Shown piece by piece: positions 49,911 to 57,548 of a stretch of DNA of 64,000 nt. Source of the stretch: Paraglaciecola arctica BSs20135 (GTDB lineage Bacteria; Pseudomonadota; Gammaproteobacteria; Enterobacterales; Alteromonadaceae); NCBI RefSeq assembly GCF_000314995.1, contig NZ_BAEO01000055.1:124001-188000 (forward strand), read 5' to 3'. The notes beneath the pieces are model-generated. The model did not search any database. It was given only the letters and a program-made list of their open reading frames with translations, and was not told the DNA's origin. The translations under genes and the position numbers were made by a program. Positions within the stretch are counted from its first letter, which is position 1; each line of letters starts with the position of its first letter.

Positions 49911-50279
49911 TTCTTGAGTCCATACAACTGTGTTACCCGAAGCTTTTTTCACAAGTGCTATATCAGTAAGCGAAGACGTGATGTAAAACCGACAAACAAT
50001 TTGTAAATAATTAGTGAGGGCTTTTTTAAAGATGGTCTAATGTTGGTATAAGGCTGCTAAATTTAGAATGTTAGGCTCTGTATTTTAAATGAATTCACAG
50101 TCGTGATTGTTTTCTTAAAACTAATCTATTTGCGTTACCCTAAGGTTGGGCTGTATATTTAATAGTTAGGCTGTCTGGCATCTAACATTCTTTCTTAGTT
50201 GTTAATTGAACAATCAAATAAACGTATTAAATTAGCAGTGTTTGGGTGTAAAACCCTATCAACTCATAGGCTATTTTGA
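49911..50279. other. Intergenic region upstream of the ECF sigma gene
   Basis: About 370 AT-rich bp with no gene seen. A related motif recurs on the + strand: TTAGGCTCTGTATTTTAAA near 50070, TTGGGCTGTATATTTAATA near 50146, and TTAGGCTGTC near 50166. These could be regulatory repeats for the sigma factor gene. Confidence 0.4.
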
Positions 50280-50858
50280 ATGACCGCAAAAGTTTGCAAA
50301 GAAAATATTACTGAATTATTAAGTCATTGGCAGGACGGTGATGAAGCCGCCATGACGAGTATCAGTAATATCGTTTATTCAGAATTAGAAAGACGAGCAC
50401 GGATTTATATGAGCCGCGAACGTGCGGGTCATACCTTGGAAACAGCGGCACTTGTAAATGAAGTATTTTTAAGTTTATTTGATGCTAATGTGAGTTTTGT
50501 TGATCGCCAACACTTTTATACATTAGCAAGCAGAACTATGCGCCGGATCCTAGTCGATCATGCTAGGAGTATTAGTAGCAAGAAACGCGGTGCCAATGCT
50601 TTGAAAATTACACTTAACACTGAGTTAAATGATGCTGGATTCGATTTGTCGCAATTTCTGTCATTACATAACGCATTGGAGAGATTAATTGAGTTAGATG
50701 AGCGCAAGGCTAAAATACTTGAATTAGACATTTTTGCCGGTTTAAATATTCAGCAAATTGCTGATTTATATGGAGTTTCGGTGAGAACAATAGAGCGAGA
50801 GTTAAAGTTTTCAAAGGCTTGGGTGTATAGGGAATTGGCACTTGTAGAGTCTGCATAA
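50280..50858 (+). CDS. ECF-type RNA polymerase sigma factor (Sig-70_X6 type)
   Basis: 192 residues with sigma region 2 (~25-95; HTLETAALVNEVFLSLFD, FYTLASRTMRRILVDHAR) and region 4 (~130-188; NIQQIADLYGVSVRTIERELKFSKAWVYREL). The acidic DAED motif that most ECF factors use to contact core polymerase is missing and reads ETAA around Thr55. In EcfP of Vibrio parahaemolyticus (ECF43), a similar gap is filled by phosphorylating a Thr with the linked kinase PknT. Here a Ser/Thr kinase gene is the convergent neighbour, so the same logic is likely but inferred. No anti-sigma gene is present. Confidence 0.88.
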   Translation: MTAKVCKENITELLSHWQDGDEAAMTSISNIVYSELERRARIYMSRERAGHTLETAALVNEVFLSLFDANVSFVDRQHFYTLASRTMRRILVDHARSISSKKRGANALKITLNTELNDAGFDLSQFLSLHNALERLIELDERKAKILELDIFAGLNIQQIADLYGVSVRTIERELKFSKAWVYRELALVESA

Positions 50859-51021
50859 TTACCTTATTAACAATCACATACTCCGCAAGTTATAATTTTC
50901 AATAAGGTTCACAAAGTCATATCCCCCTAAAATCACCCCTTAAATCTATGTGAAAACTATGGACTGTTAGGCGCTACTATTTGTAAATATTCAATATACT
51001 TTTAAATAACTTGAATTTAGG

Positions 51022-53679
51022 TTAAATACTCTCATCTGGACTATGTTGTTGCACCAATGTTTTCAGCAATTGAATATTTTCGGCTAGGTTAGGGTAGTCT
51101 TGTTCGCTGTCTATTTGGGTAACTTCTATGGCCTGTTCAAGAAATTTTATGGCGCTTAATGGTTGTTTTCTAGTTAAATCAAGTGCCGACAATTCTGTGT
51201 ATAAAGAGTACAGTGATTGGGATTTGTCTTTAATGTCAGACGGCGTATTTTTTGTAAAGCGCTGCCATTTTTGTAGCGCTGATGTATACACCTCTCTGGC
51301 TTTATCTAGATCGCCAGACGTTTTGTAAATGTTCCCTAAACTATGATACTTAAATAGCGTATCTTTATCGAGTTCACCATATTTGATGGTTACATCTTCG
51401 ATGACTTCAAGTAATAACAAAATGGCTTCGTTATGCAAAGATAGTTTTGATAAGGTCTGGGCCTTAAATGTTTTTGTTTCAATGACTCGAAAGTGATTTT
51501 CACCAATAATGTCAGGTAGGGTTTGCAGTGATTGATTAAGGATCTGTAAACATTCTGTATAACGTTCTTCAGAGTTTAATAATTTGGCATAGAGATACTT
51601 CGCTCTATGACTGTCTTGATGATCCGCTCCTAACATTGAGTCGGTAAGTGCGACCAACTCTTCAGTAAAGGGTTTACTTTTATCAAATGCTTCTTGGCTA
51701 CTATAAATTGTGGTTAATCTTTCGAGTATATAAATAACTAATGTATGTTTGTTCCCTAGGGTTTCTTTTGCTAACGATAATGCTTGATTAAAGAAATTTA
51801 ACGACTCTACGTCATCACCATATTGCAGATAGTCATTACCTAAACTTGCCATTGCAAGGACAGTCATTTTGTTTTTTTCACCCAAATATTTTTTAGAGTC
51901 CTCGAGCACTTGTAGATGTGTATCAATTGCTTTTTGATGCTGTCCGGAGTCATTATAATAACCGCCTAAGTTGAGCGTGTAGCCTATTGTGCGTTCATGT
52001 TGCGCTCCGTGTATTTTTTTAGCTTGAGCAACAACAGTTTCTAATATAAGACGCCTATCGCTTTGCCGATCTGCTCGACTGTAAGCATTACTCAATGCAT
52101 TTAAAGTGGTGATATGTCCTTCTAAATCTAGGCTAGGATATTTTTGGTAAATCGCATTAGCCAGTTCTAATTGTTCAATTGATTCTTGGAGATTTCCAAT
52201 TTGCCAATATATATTGCCGATTGTTCGGCGTATTTCAGCCAATACCATGGGTTGTTCTGCAAGCTCTGATTGCTCAGGGGCGTTAAGTTTTTCAGTTGCT
52301 GATTCCAGTACTTTAAGCACAGTAACTTCATTACCCTGTGTCGTGTCGGGTTCGATACTGTAGAACATGTCCGTAATAAACTTGGTAACAGCTTGGGATT
52401 TTTGCTGCTCTGTGTTTGCAGTATCTCGCTCCTGCTGAGCAATGTCCCGTTGATGTTCTACTTGTGTTGATTGATACCAAATAGCGGCACTTGCACTGAT
52501 TAATGACAGGCAAAGTACTATGCCCATAATTGAGGATAATGCATTTCTTTTAAAAAATAGATAGCTGCGATGATGCCAACTAGTCGAACGAGCAAGCACA
52601 GGGTGTTGCTCTAATTTACGGGTTATATCTTCTGCAAAATCAGCTGCAGAACTGTATCTAGCGTTGCTACTAGCTTGAATCGCTTTTGTGACAATGGCAT
52701 CAAGGTCAGTATCAATGAGTTGCGCGGTATTTTTATAATAGGAAACTGGGTTATTGCTGGCCTTTTTACTTGGGATGGTGACTTGTTGAGCCTCAATGTA
52801 CTCAAGTACTTTTTCTTTACTCGTTGCGTCCACAGGAAAGGTAATACTGCCTGTTAGCATTTTATATAAAACTGCGCCTAAGGAGTAAATATCTGAAGAT
52901 ACACTTATGGTACCTCCTGATATTTGTTCGGGGCTAGCATATTGTATGGTGAGTAAGCGGGGAGCGTCTGAACTTAATTCTGTTTTGTTTAATAAATGAG
53001 AAATACCAAAGTCCATGACTTTAGGCTCGCCGTCTTGGTTTACCAGTATGTTTTCTGGTTTAAGATCGCAATGTACTACCAAGTTTTGATGAGCATATTG
53101 AATAGCGTCACACACTTTTACGAAAAGACCTAAGCGCTGCTTTAGAGTAAGTTGATGCTTTTCACAATATTGGTCTATGGGTAGGCCTTCGACATACTCC
53201 ATAACTAGAAATGGGATCCCGGCTTCTGTTGTGCCGCCATCTATTAGGCGCGTTATATTATTGTGTTCCAGATTAGCGAGTATTTGTCGCTCTTCCTTAA
53301 ATCGGATCAACAAATACTCACTGGTGCTCATCGATTTTATGAGCTTAACAGCCACCCTTTTTTCATATTGGTTGTCTGCTCTTTCCCCAATATAAATTGC
53401 CCCCATTCCGCCGATTTCGATACACTTTATGAGCTTGTATGTTCCCGCCATAGTGCCGCTCAAATCTTGCTGCGAATCAAACACACTATTAGTGGCTTTT
53501 CCTACAATTTGGCTAAGTGCTTGGGTTTCGTTGGTATGTTTTAGTAGACTAATAATAGCTTGTTGAATGTCAGGTTGGTCTGCAAATTCTTGGGTGATGA
53601 AATCAAGTCTAGATCCAACCGGTAACTCCAGAGCTTTATGGAAATATTCCTCAATTGTTGGCCAGTTATCACTTTTCAA
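51022..53679 (-). CDS. Membrane-anchored Ser/Thr protein kinase with C-terminal TPR repeats
   Basis: 885 residues. After a ~75-residue N-terminal segment, a eukaryotic-type kinase domain spans ~80-360: glycine loop IGGMGAIYIG (89-98), Lys112 (VAVKL), catalytic HCDLKPEN (203-210; Cys replaces the usual Arg), DFG at 223-225, and SPE at 249-251. A transmembrane helix lies at ~380-401. The outside part (~440-880) is rich in TPR/Kinesin-light-chain-like repeats (LNLGGYYNDSGQHQKAIDTHLQVL). It is convergent with the ECF sigma gene and probably regulates it. Its first 276 bp, including part of its leader, are duplicated at 57032-57307. Confidence 0.93.
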   Translation of the reverse strand: MKSDNWPTIEEYFHKALELPVGSRLDFITQEFADQPDIQQAIISLLKHTNETQALSQIVGKATNSVFDSQQDLSGTMAGTYKLIKCIEIGGMGAIYIGERADNQYEKRVAVKLIKSMSTSEYLLIRFKEERQILANLEHNNITRLIDGGTTEAGIPFLVMEYVEGLPIDQYCEKHQLTLKQRLGLFVKVCDAIQYAHQNLVVHCDLKPENILVNQDGEPKVMDFGISHLLNKTELSSDAPRLLTIQYASPEQISGGTISVSSDIYSLGAVLYKMLTGSITFPVDATSKEKVLEYIEAQQVTIPSKKASNNPVSYYKNTAQLIDTDLDAIVTKAIQASSNARYSSAADFAEDITRKLEQHPVLARSTSWHHRSYLFFKRNALSSIMGIVLCLSLISASAAIWYQSTQVEHQRDIAQQERDTANTEQQKSQAVTKFITDMFYSIEPDTTQGNEVTVLKVLESATEKLNAPEQSELAEQPMVLAEIRRTIGNIYWQIGNLQESIEQLELANAIYQKYPSLDLEGHITTLNALSNAYSRADRQSDRRLILETVVAQAKKIHGAQHERTIGYTLNLGGYYNDSGQHQKAIDTHLQVLEDSKKYLGEKNKMTVLAMASLGNDYLQYGDDVESLNFFNQALSLAKETLGNKHTLVIYILERLTTIYSSQEAFDKSKPFTEELVALTDSMLGADHQDSHRAKYLYAKLLNSEERYTECLQILNQSLQTLPDIIGENHFRVIETKTFKAQTLSKLSLHNEAILLLLEVIEDVTIKYGELDKDTLFKYHSLGNIYKTSGDLDKAREVYTSALQKWQRFTKNTPSDIKDKSQSLYSLYTELSALDLTRKQPLSAIKFLEQAIEVTQIDSEQDYPNLAENIQLLKTLVQQHSPDESI

Positions 53680-53758
53680 GATTGCTTTCTACGTTAACAC
53701 TTAATTTACAATCAAAATAAACTATAAGTTTGATTTATACAACAGGCACTTATGGGGT
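53483..53758. repeat. Direct repeat, copy A (5' end of the kinase gene and its leader)
   Basis: These 276 bp match 57032-57307 at all but one position (G/A at 53693 versus 57242), in the same orientation. They cover the first ~66 codons of the kinase and ~80 bp of upstream DNA. Similarity fades just beyond both ends but seems to continue weakly past 53758. Confidence 0.95.
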
Positions 53759-54097
53759 GAGGTAACGACTAAAATTGCCTACTAATATCTTTTTTGATGA
53801 TGTTTTAGAGAGTATTCATCCGCATAATTTCATTTTTGCAGTGCAAAATAAAGAAGGAAATGTTGTGGATTATTGAAGATACGCGGGGCAGGTCAGTAGG
53901 TCGGCGAAAAACAAGAATAATTAAAATATTCATTTAGAGTAACACTGTCTCCTTTTATTTGTGTGCCTGAAACCACCAAACTATCCATCCCTAGATTAAA
54001 ACCTCGATGGTGACGCCTTAAAAGAGTCCATCATATAACTGCGTTAATATGGTTTAATCCGTGAAATATTGTCATTGCAGACTAGGGACATTAGCTA
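53680..54097. other. Intergenic region upstream of the kinase gene
   Basis: 418 bp with no gene I can support. The first ~80 bp are part of the direct repeat and should contain the kinase promoter. A diverged continuation of the repeat can be followed to about 53840. The rest, up to the response-regulator stop codon, has no recognisable content. Confidence 0.5.
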
Positions 54098-54739
54098 TTA
54101 TATAAGGCCATGTTCCATGGCAGTAATTACGGCGCGAGTTCTATCTCTTACATTGAGTTTCGCTAATATGGTCGATACAGTATTACGAATAGTGCCGTCA
54201 GAGTTATGTAAAGCGCCAGCTATTTCATTATTAGAATAACCAGCCGCTATTAGCCGCAATATTTGTGTTTCTTTTGAGGTCAGAGTTTCAAATAATTGAT
54301 TAACAACATTAGCACCAGCGATTAAATCATGGTTTTGAACCTGTTCAGTGATAGCAGGTTGGATCCACAATTCGCCATTAATAATGCAACGAATCGCCGA
54401 AATAAGTGATTCTAAGCTAACATCTTTTCGTAAGTATCCTTTGGCTCCTAGCTTAATACATTTCAGGACTAAATCGTGCTCGTCAAAAGTGGTTAATATA
54501 AGCACCGGGCAAGCAATGTCTGCCCTTGCCATATTACTGAGTACTGATAACCCATCAGTTTTAGGCATACGAATATCCAGTAAAATAATATCAGGGTGAT
54601 ATTGCGCGCAGACAGAATTGACATCACAGCCATCGCTAAGCTGAGCCACAACGGTAATGTCATCGGTTAACTCTAACAAACTGCAAATACCCAGCCGAAC
54701 TAAGTTTTGATCTTCAACTAACAACACTCGAATTGTCAT
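54098..54739 (-). CDS. NarL/FixJ-family response regulator
   Basis: 213 residues: a receiver domain (1-120) with acidic pocket Glu9/Asp10, phospho-acceptor Asp55 (LLDIRMPKTDG), conserved Thr (LILTTFDE) and Lys (GYLRKDV); and a LuxR-type helix-turn-helix (~145-210; LTSKETQILRLIAAGYSNNEIAGALHNSDGTIRNTVSTILAKL). It starts at an ATG two bases after the histidine-kinase stop, so the pair is coupled. Likely targets include the divergent mipA-like gene. Confidence 0.94.
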   Translation of the reverse strand: MTIRVLLVEDQNLVRLGICSLLELTDDITVVAQLSDGCDVNSVCAQYHPDIILLDIRMPKTDGLSVLSNMARADIACPVLILTTFDEHDLVLKCIKLGAKGYLRKDVSLESLISAIRCIINGELWIQPAITEQVQNHDLIAGANVVNQLFETLTSKETQILRLIAAGYSNNEIAGALHNSDGTIRNTVSTILAKLNVRDRTRAVITAMEHGLI

Positions 54740-54741
54740 GT

Positions 54742-55923
54742 TTAATGCTCACTCCACGGAAATTTGATGGTTAAATCACATCCAGTTGATGAATTTTCAA
54801 CCGACAAAGTACCGTCTATCTGATGAATACGCTCAACCATTCCCCGTAAACCGTTACCAAAGAGTATGTTGTGTGTCGATGGGCCGTTATCGTTTATTGA
54901 CAGTATCAAATTTGTCTGTGTTAACTTCAAACTAACCAAGCACTCTGTTGCGTTAGCATGTTTGATTACATTGGTTATGGCTTCTTGTACACAACGGAAA
55001 ATAACGGTGGAAAGGCGAACATTAAGTTGATTGGTATTGAAATTAATATCAAATTTCACCTGTAAATTTGGAATGTCTTGAGTTAAAAGTACCAGCGCTT
55101 GATTGAGCTGAAAATCTTGTTTATCTCGAATGTCTGATACTGTTTTTCGCACATCAGATAATAAACTGTTGGCAATAGATTTTGCCTGCAGAATGTGTGG
55201 CATTATTAAGTCTACTTTTTGATGACTTGCCACTTCAAGCTGCAAACTTAATGCGGTTAAATTATGTCCGAGTGAATCATGTAAATCACGAGCAACACGT
55301 AAACGTTCATCACGTTTTGATGTATTTGATAACAATAGTTGGGTGGCTTTTAATTCTCTAATGAGTTGTTGGGATTTAACTTTTTCAGCCTGTTCGTTGA
55401 TAAAACGATGGCTCGACATTACGGCAAATGAATTAAATAAGCTAAGCAACAACACATTTTCGAAAAAGTAAGGTAAACCGGTAACAAAGTAACTGGTTAG
55501 AGCACCAATTGCAGGAAGAAAACAACCTATGATAATCGCGGTTTTTAAGGAATACAGTCGAGGTAATTGAGCGACAATAATAATGGCTAAAATGCCGATT
55601 AGGCCGAAATGGAAAATAGTGCACAGCACCGCAGTAGCAATACCTGACAACCATAAACCTAGGCTATTAGCTGGTAGTTTAAAGTGTTTATTGAATGTAT
55701 CCCCGTGTAAGAAATAACCAAAAATAAACAGTAGGAACAGAGACACTACCAATATAACGTTCAATGGTGTTGGTTGTAATGTTTGCAGGTCGATATCGGT
55801 ATTACCATTAAACCAACTGATCAAACAAAACAGCATGACTGCTGCCCATGTTGTAATGGCGAGTATTAGGCCACCACCTTCATTTTTCATCCATGTCATC
55901 CAATAAGTTAAATTCCGCCGCAT
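54742..55923 (-). CDS. DesK/NarX-type sensor histidine kinase
   Basis: 393 residues. The N-terminal ~175 residues hold six or so membrane helices without a large periplasmic sensor domain. A HisKA_3 dimerisation helix contains the phospho-acceptor His215 in VARDLHDSLGHNLTALSL. The ATPase part shows an N box (VQEAITNVIKHANAT) and a G box (DNGPSTHNILFGNGLRGMVERI). A membrane-embedded sensor like this suggests it detects a signal in or at the membrane. It is divergent from the mipA-like gene, 200 bp away. Confidence 0.93.
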   Translation of the reverse strand: MRRNLTYWMTWMKNEGGGLILAITTWAAVMLFCLISWFNGNTDIDLQTLQPTPLNVILVVSLFLLFIFGYFLHGDTFNKHFKLPANSLGLWLSGIATAVLCTIFHFGLIGILAIIIVAQLPRLYSLKTAIIIGCFLPAIGALTSYFVTGLPYFFENVLLLSLFNSFAVMSSHRFINEQAEKVKSQQLIRELKATQLLLSNTSKRDERLRVARDLHDSLGHNLTALSLQLEVASHQKVDLIMPHILQAKSIANSLLSDVRKTVSDIRDKQDFQLNQALVLLTQDIPNLQVKFDINFNTNQLNVRLSTVIFRCVQEAITNVIKHANATECLVSLKLTQTNLILSINDNGPSTHNILFGNGLRGMVERIHQIDGTLSVENSSTGCDLTIKFPWSEH

Positions 55924-55950
55924 TATGTCAAGCCACTCATTCCTTTAAAC

Positions 55951-55963
55951 GTGTCAAATGTCA
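55951..55963 (-). promoter_or_regulatory. Operator-like site 1 (upstream of the histidine kinase gene)
   Basis: GTGTCAAATGTCA is the exact reverse complement of the site at 56055-56067. Each contains TGTCA twice with a 2-nt gap. It lies 28 bp before the histidine-kinase ATG. Probably bound by the neighbouring response regulator; inferred from symmetry only. Confidence 0.55.
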
Positions 55964-56054
55964 TGAATACTAATTTTGTAGTGTAAGTGTAAATGAATAT
56001 CTGTTTTTAACACTAGAGTAATTGTGAGTGAATGAGTAAAAAGAATAAGCCTTG

Positions 56055-56067
56055 TGACATTTGACAC
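56055..56067 (+). promoter_or_regulatory. Operator-like site 2 (upstream of the mipA-like gene)
   Basis: TGACATTTGACAC is the exact reverse complement of the site at 55951-55963, about 58 bp before the mipA-like ATG at 56125. The mirrored placement relative to two divergent genes suggests one factor controls both. Confidence 0.55.
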
Positions 56068-56124
56068 CTGTAAGTTTTATTGTCGTTACATAAACTGCCA
56101 TTTTTACAAATAGGCAAATTTATA

Positions 56125-56931
56125 ATGAACTCTAAAAAGCTACTATATGTTGTTAAGTTATTGATACTAATATTACTTGCTAAACAGAACCCTACCCATG
56201 CGCAGCAAACCCCGATGCAAAATAGTGAAGGTTGGCGAATAAAGGTTGGTGCTGCGGCTATTGCTTCTGCACCTGCTTGGGTTGGTAATGATGAGCAAGT
56301 GTCGGCGGTACCCTATTTTTCAGCGCAATATTGTAATTGGTCGTTTGGTGTTGAAAACTTAGTGAAATATCAACTTCCTATTACCACAGAGTTTACACTT
56401 TCTTGGGGACTGAATCTCAGAGCCGATGGATTTGATCCTGAGTACTCATTGTTTAATACATGGTCAAAAGATGATGTGTTTGACGGCTATGAGTCTCCAG
56501 ATACAGAGCTTCTGCTACATTCTAACGCTCAATGGTCTTGGCTTCGTATAGGTATCGCATACGATGTAACTGATAATTCAGGTGCTAGTAGTGGCAATGT
56601 TAGTTTGACGGTACCCGTCTTTGATAATCACCGCGGGATGCAAATAAAGGTAACAATAGCTGCGGATGCTTTTAGTAAACAATACGTGAATTACTATTAC
56701 GGAATTACGTCACAACAAGCTAATTTAAACCTAGGTCGCAATAAATATTTAGTTGACGAATACGCAGTGAAAGTGTCGATGGGTATTCAAATGATTTACC
56801 CGTTTAATCGTCAGTGGTCGCTAATGGCTAACGTGAAATACACTCAGTTAGACGATGTGATTGTAGATAGCCCGCTTATTGAAAACGACAATGAACAACA
56901 AGCAATTATGGCTTTAGTGTATAGTTTTTAA
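56125..56931 (+). CDS. MipA/OmpV-family outer-membrane protein
   Basis: About 268 residues from the ATG at 56125 (MNSKKLLYVVKLL); an upstream in-frame reading to 56080 lacks a signal at the right place. The signal peptide ends near THAQQ. The mature part has the MipA/OmpV pattern (VGAAAIASAPAWVGNDEQVSAVPYFSAQY; YPFNRQWSLMANVKYTQL; C-terminal LVYSF). MipA-like proteins scaffold murein enzymes or respond to antibiotics and metals in different species. Its divergent two-component pair probably regulates it. Confidence 0.88.
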   Translation: MNSKKLLYVVKLLILILLAKQNPTHAQQTPMQNSEGWRIKVGAAAIASAPAWVGNDEQVSAVPYFSAQYCNWSFGVENLVKYQLPITTEFTLSWGLNLRADGFDPEYSLFNTWSKDDVFDGYESPDTELLLHSNAQWSWLRIGIAYDVTDNSGASSGNVSLTVPVFDNHRGMQIKVTIAADAFSKQYVNYYYGITSQQANLNLGRNKYLVDEYAVKVSMGIQMIYPFNRQWSLMANVKYTQLDDVIVDSPLIENDNEQQAIMALVYSF

Positions 56932-56959
56932 GTTAAATAAATGAACGCTTAAAAAGTAA

Positions 56960-57010
56960 TCAGTGTCCAAAGACACTCTTAGATTTTTTAAAATTGGGTG
57001 TCTTTTTTAG
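56960..57010 (+). terminator. Probable terminator after the mipA-like gene
   Basis: AGTGTC and GACACT form a 6-bp stem with loop CAAA, followed by CTTAGATTTTTT. A second arm GGGTGTCTTTTTT (56996-57008) offers an alternative pairing with AAGACACTC. It lies ~30 bp after the stop codon. Confidence 0.7.
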
Positions 57011-57228
57011 CTGTGTTGCTGAGAGTCAGAAACACTATTAGTGGCTTTTCCTACAATTTGGCTAAGTGCTTGGGTTTCGTTGGTATGTTTTAGTAGACTA
57101 ATAATAGCTTGTTGAATGTCAGGTTGGTCTGCAAATTCTTGGGTGATGAAATCAAGTCTAGATCCAACCGGTAACTCCAGAGCTTTATGGAAATATTCCT
57201 CAATTGTTGGCCAGTTATCACTTTTCAA
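57007..57228 (-). pseudogene. Truncated duplicate of the Ser/Thr kinase 5' end
   Basis: The 73-codon frame repeats the first 66 residues of the 885-residue kinase exactly, then diverges (SVSDSQQHS) and stops. It has no kinase domain. It keeps the same start codon and upstream DNA as the full gene, so it may still be transcribed and translated. I treat it as a gene fragment left by duplication or recombination rather than a functional gene. Confidence 0.88.
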
Positions 57229-57307
57229 GATTGCTTTCTACATTAACACTTAATTTACAATCAAAATAAACTATAAGTTTGATTTATACAACAGGCACTT
57301 ATGGGGT
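57032..57307. repeat. Direct repeat, copy B
   Basis: This copy matches 53483-53758 in the same orientation at 275 of 276 positions by eye. Weaker similarity extends at both sides, to about 57018 on the left and ~57390 on the right. Copies A and B flank the response-regulator, histidine-kinase and mipA-like genes. Confidence 0.95.
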
Positions 57308-57548
57308 CAGGTAACACCCAAAATTGCGTACTGATACATCTTTTGAAAACTTTTTAGGGGAGCATTCACAGCTGTTGTTTCATTTTTTTAAGGATGTTTT
57401 TGACACGCCGAGCTTATTATTTATGGCTAGATCTTGAATATTAAGGGATTAGATAAAATCGAATATGAAGCCTGTGATCTTATATTTTGCATTTAGCGTA
57501 AAATTGTCAGTAGTAGATAGGCAGGTTAACAGTAAAATATTGGTTAGC
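57308..57548. other. Intergenic region after repeat copy B
   Basis: 241 bp before the flavoprotein stop codon. The first ~80 bp are a diverged continuation of the direct repeat (compare 53759-53840). No gene or clear terminator is seen in the remainder. Confidence 0.45.
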
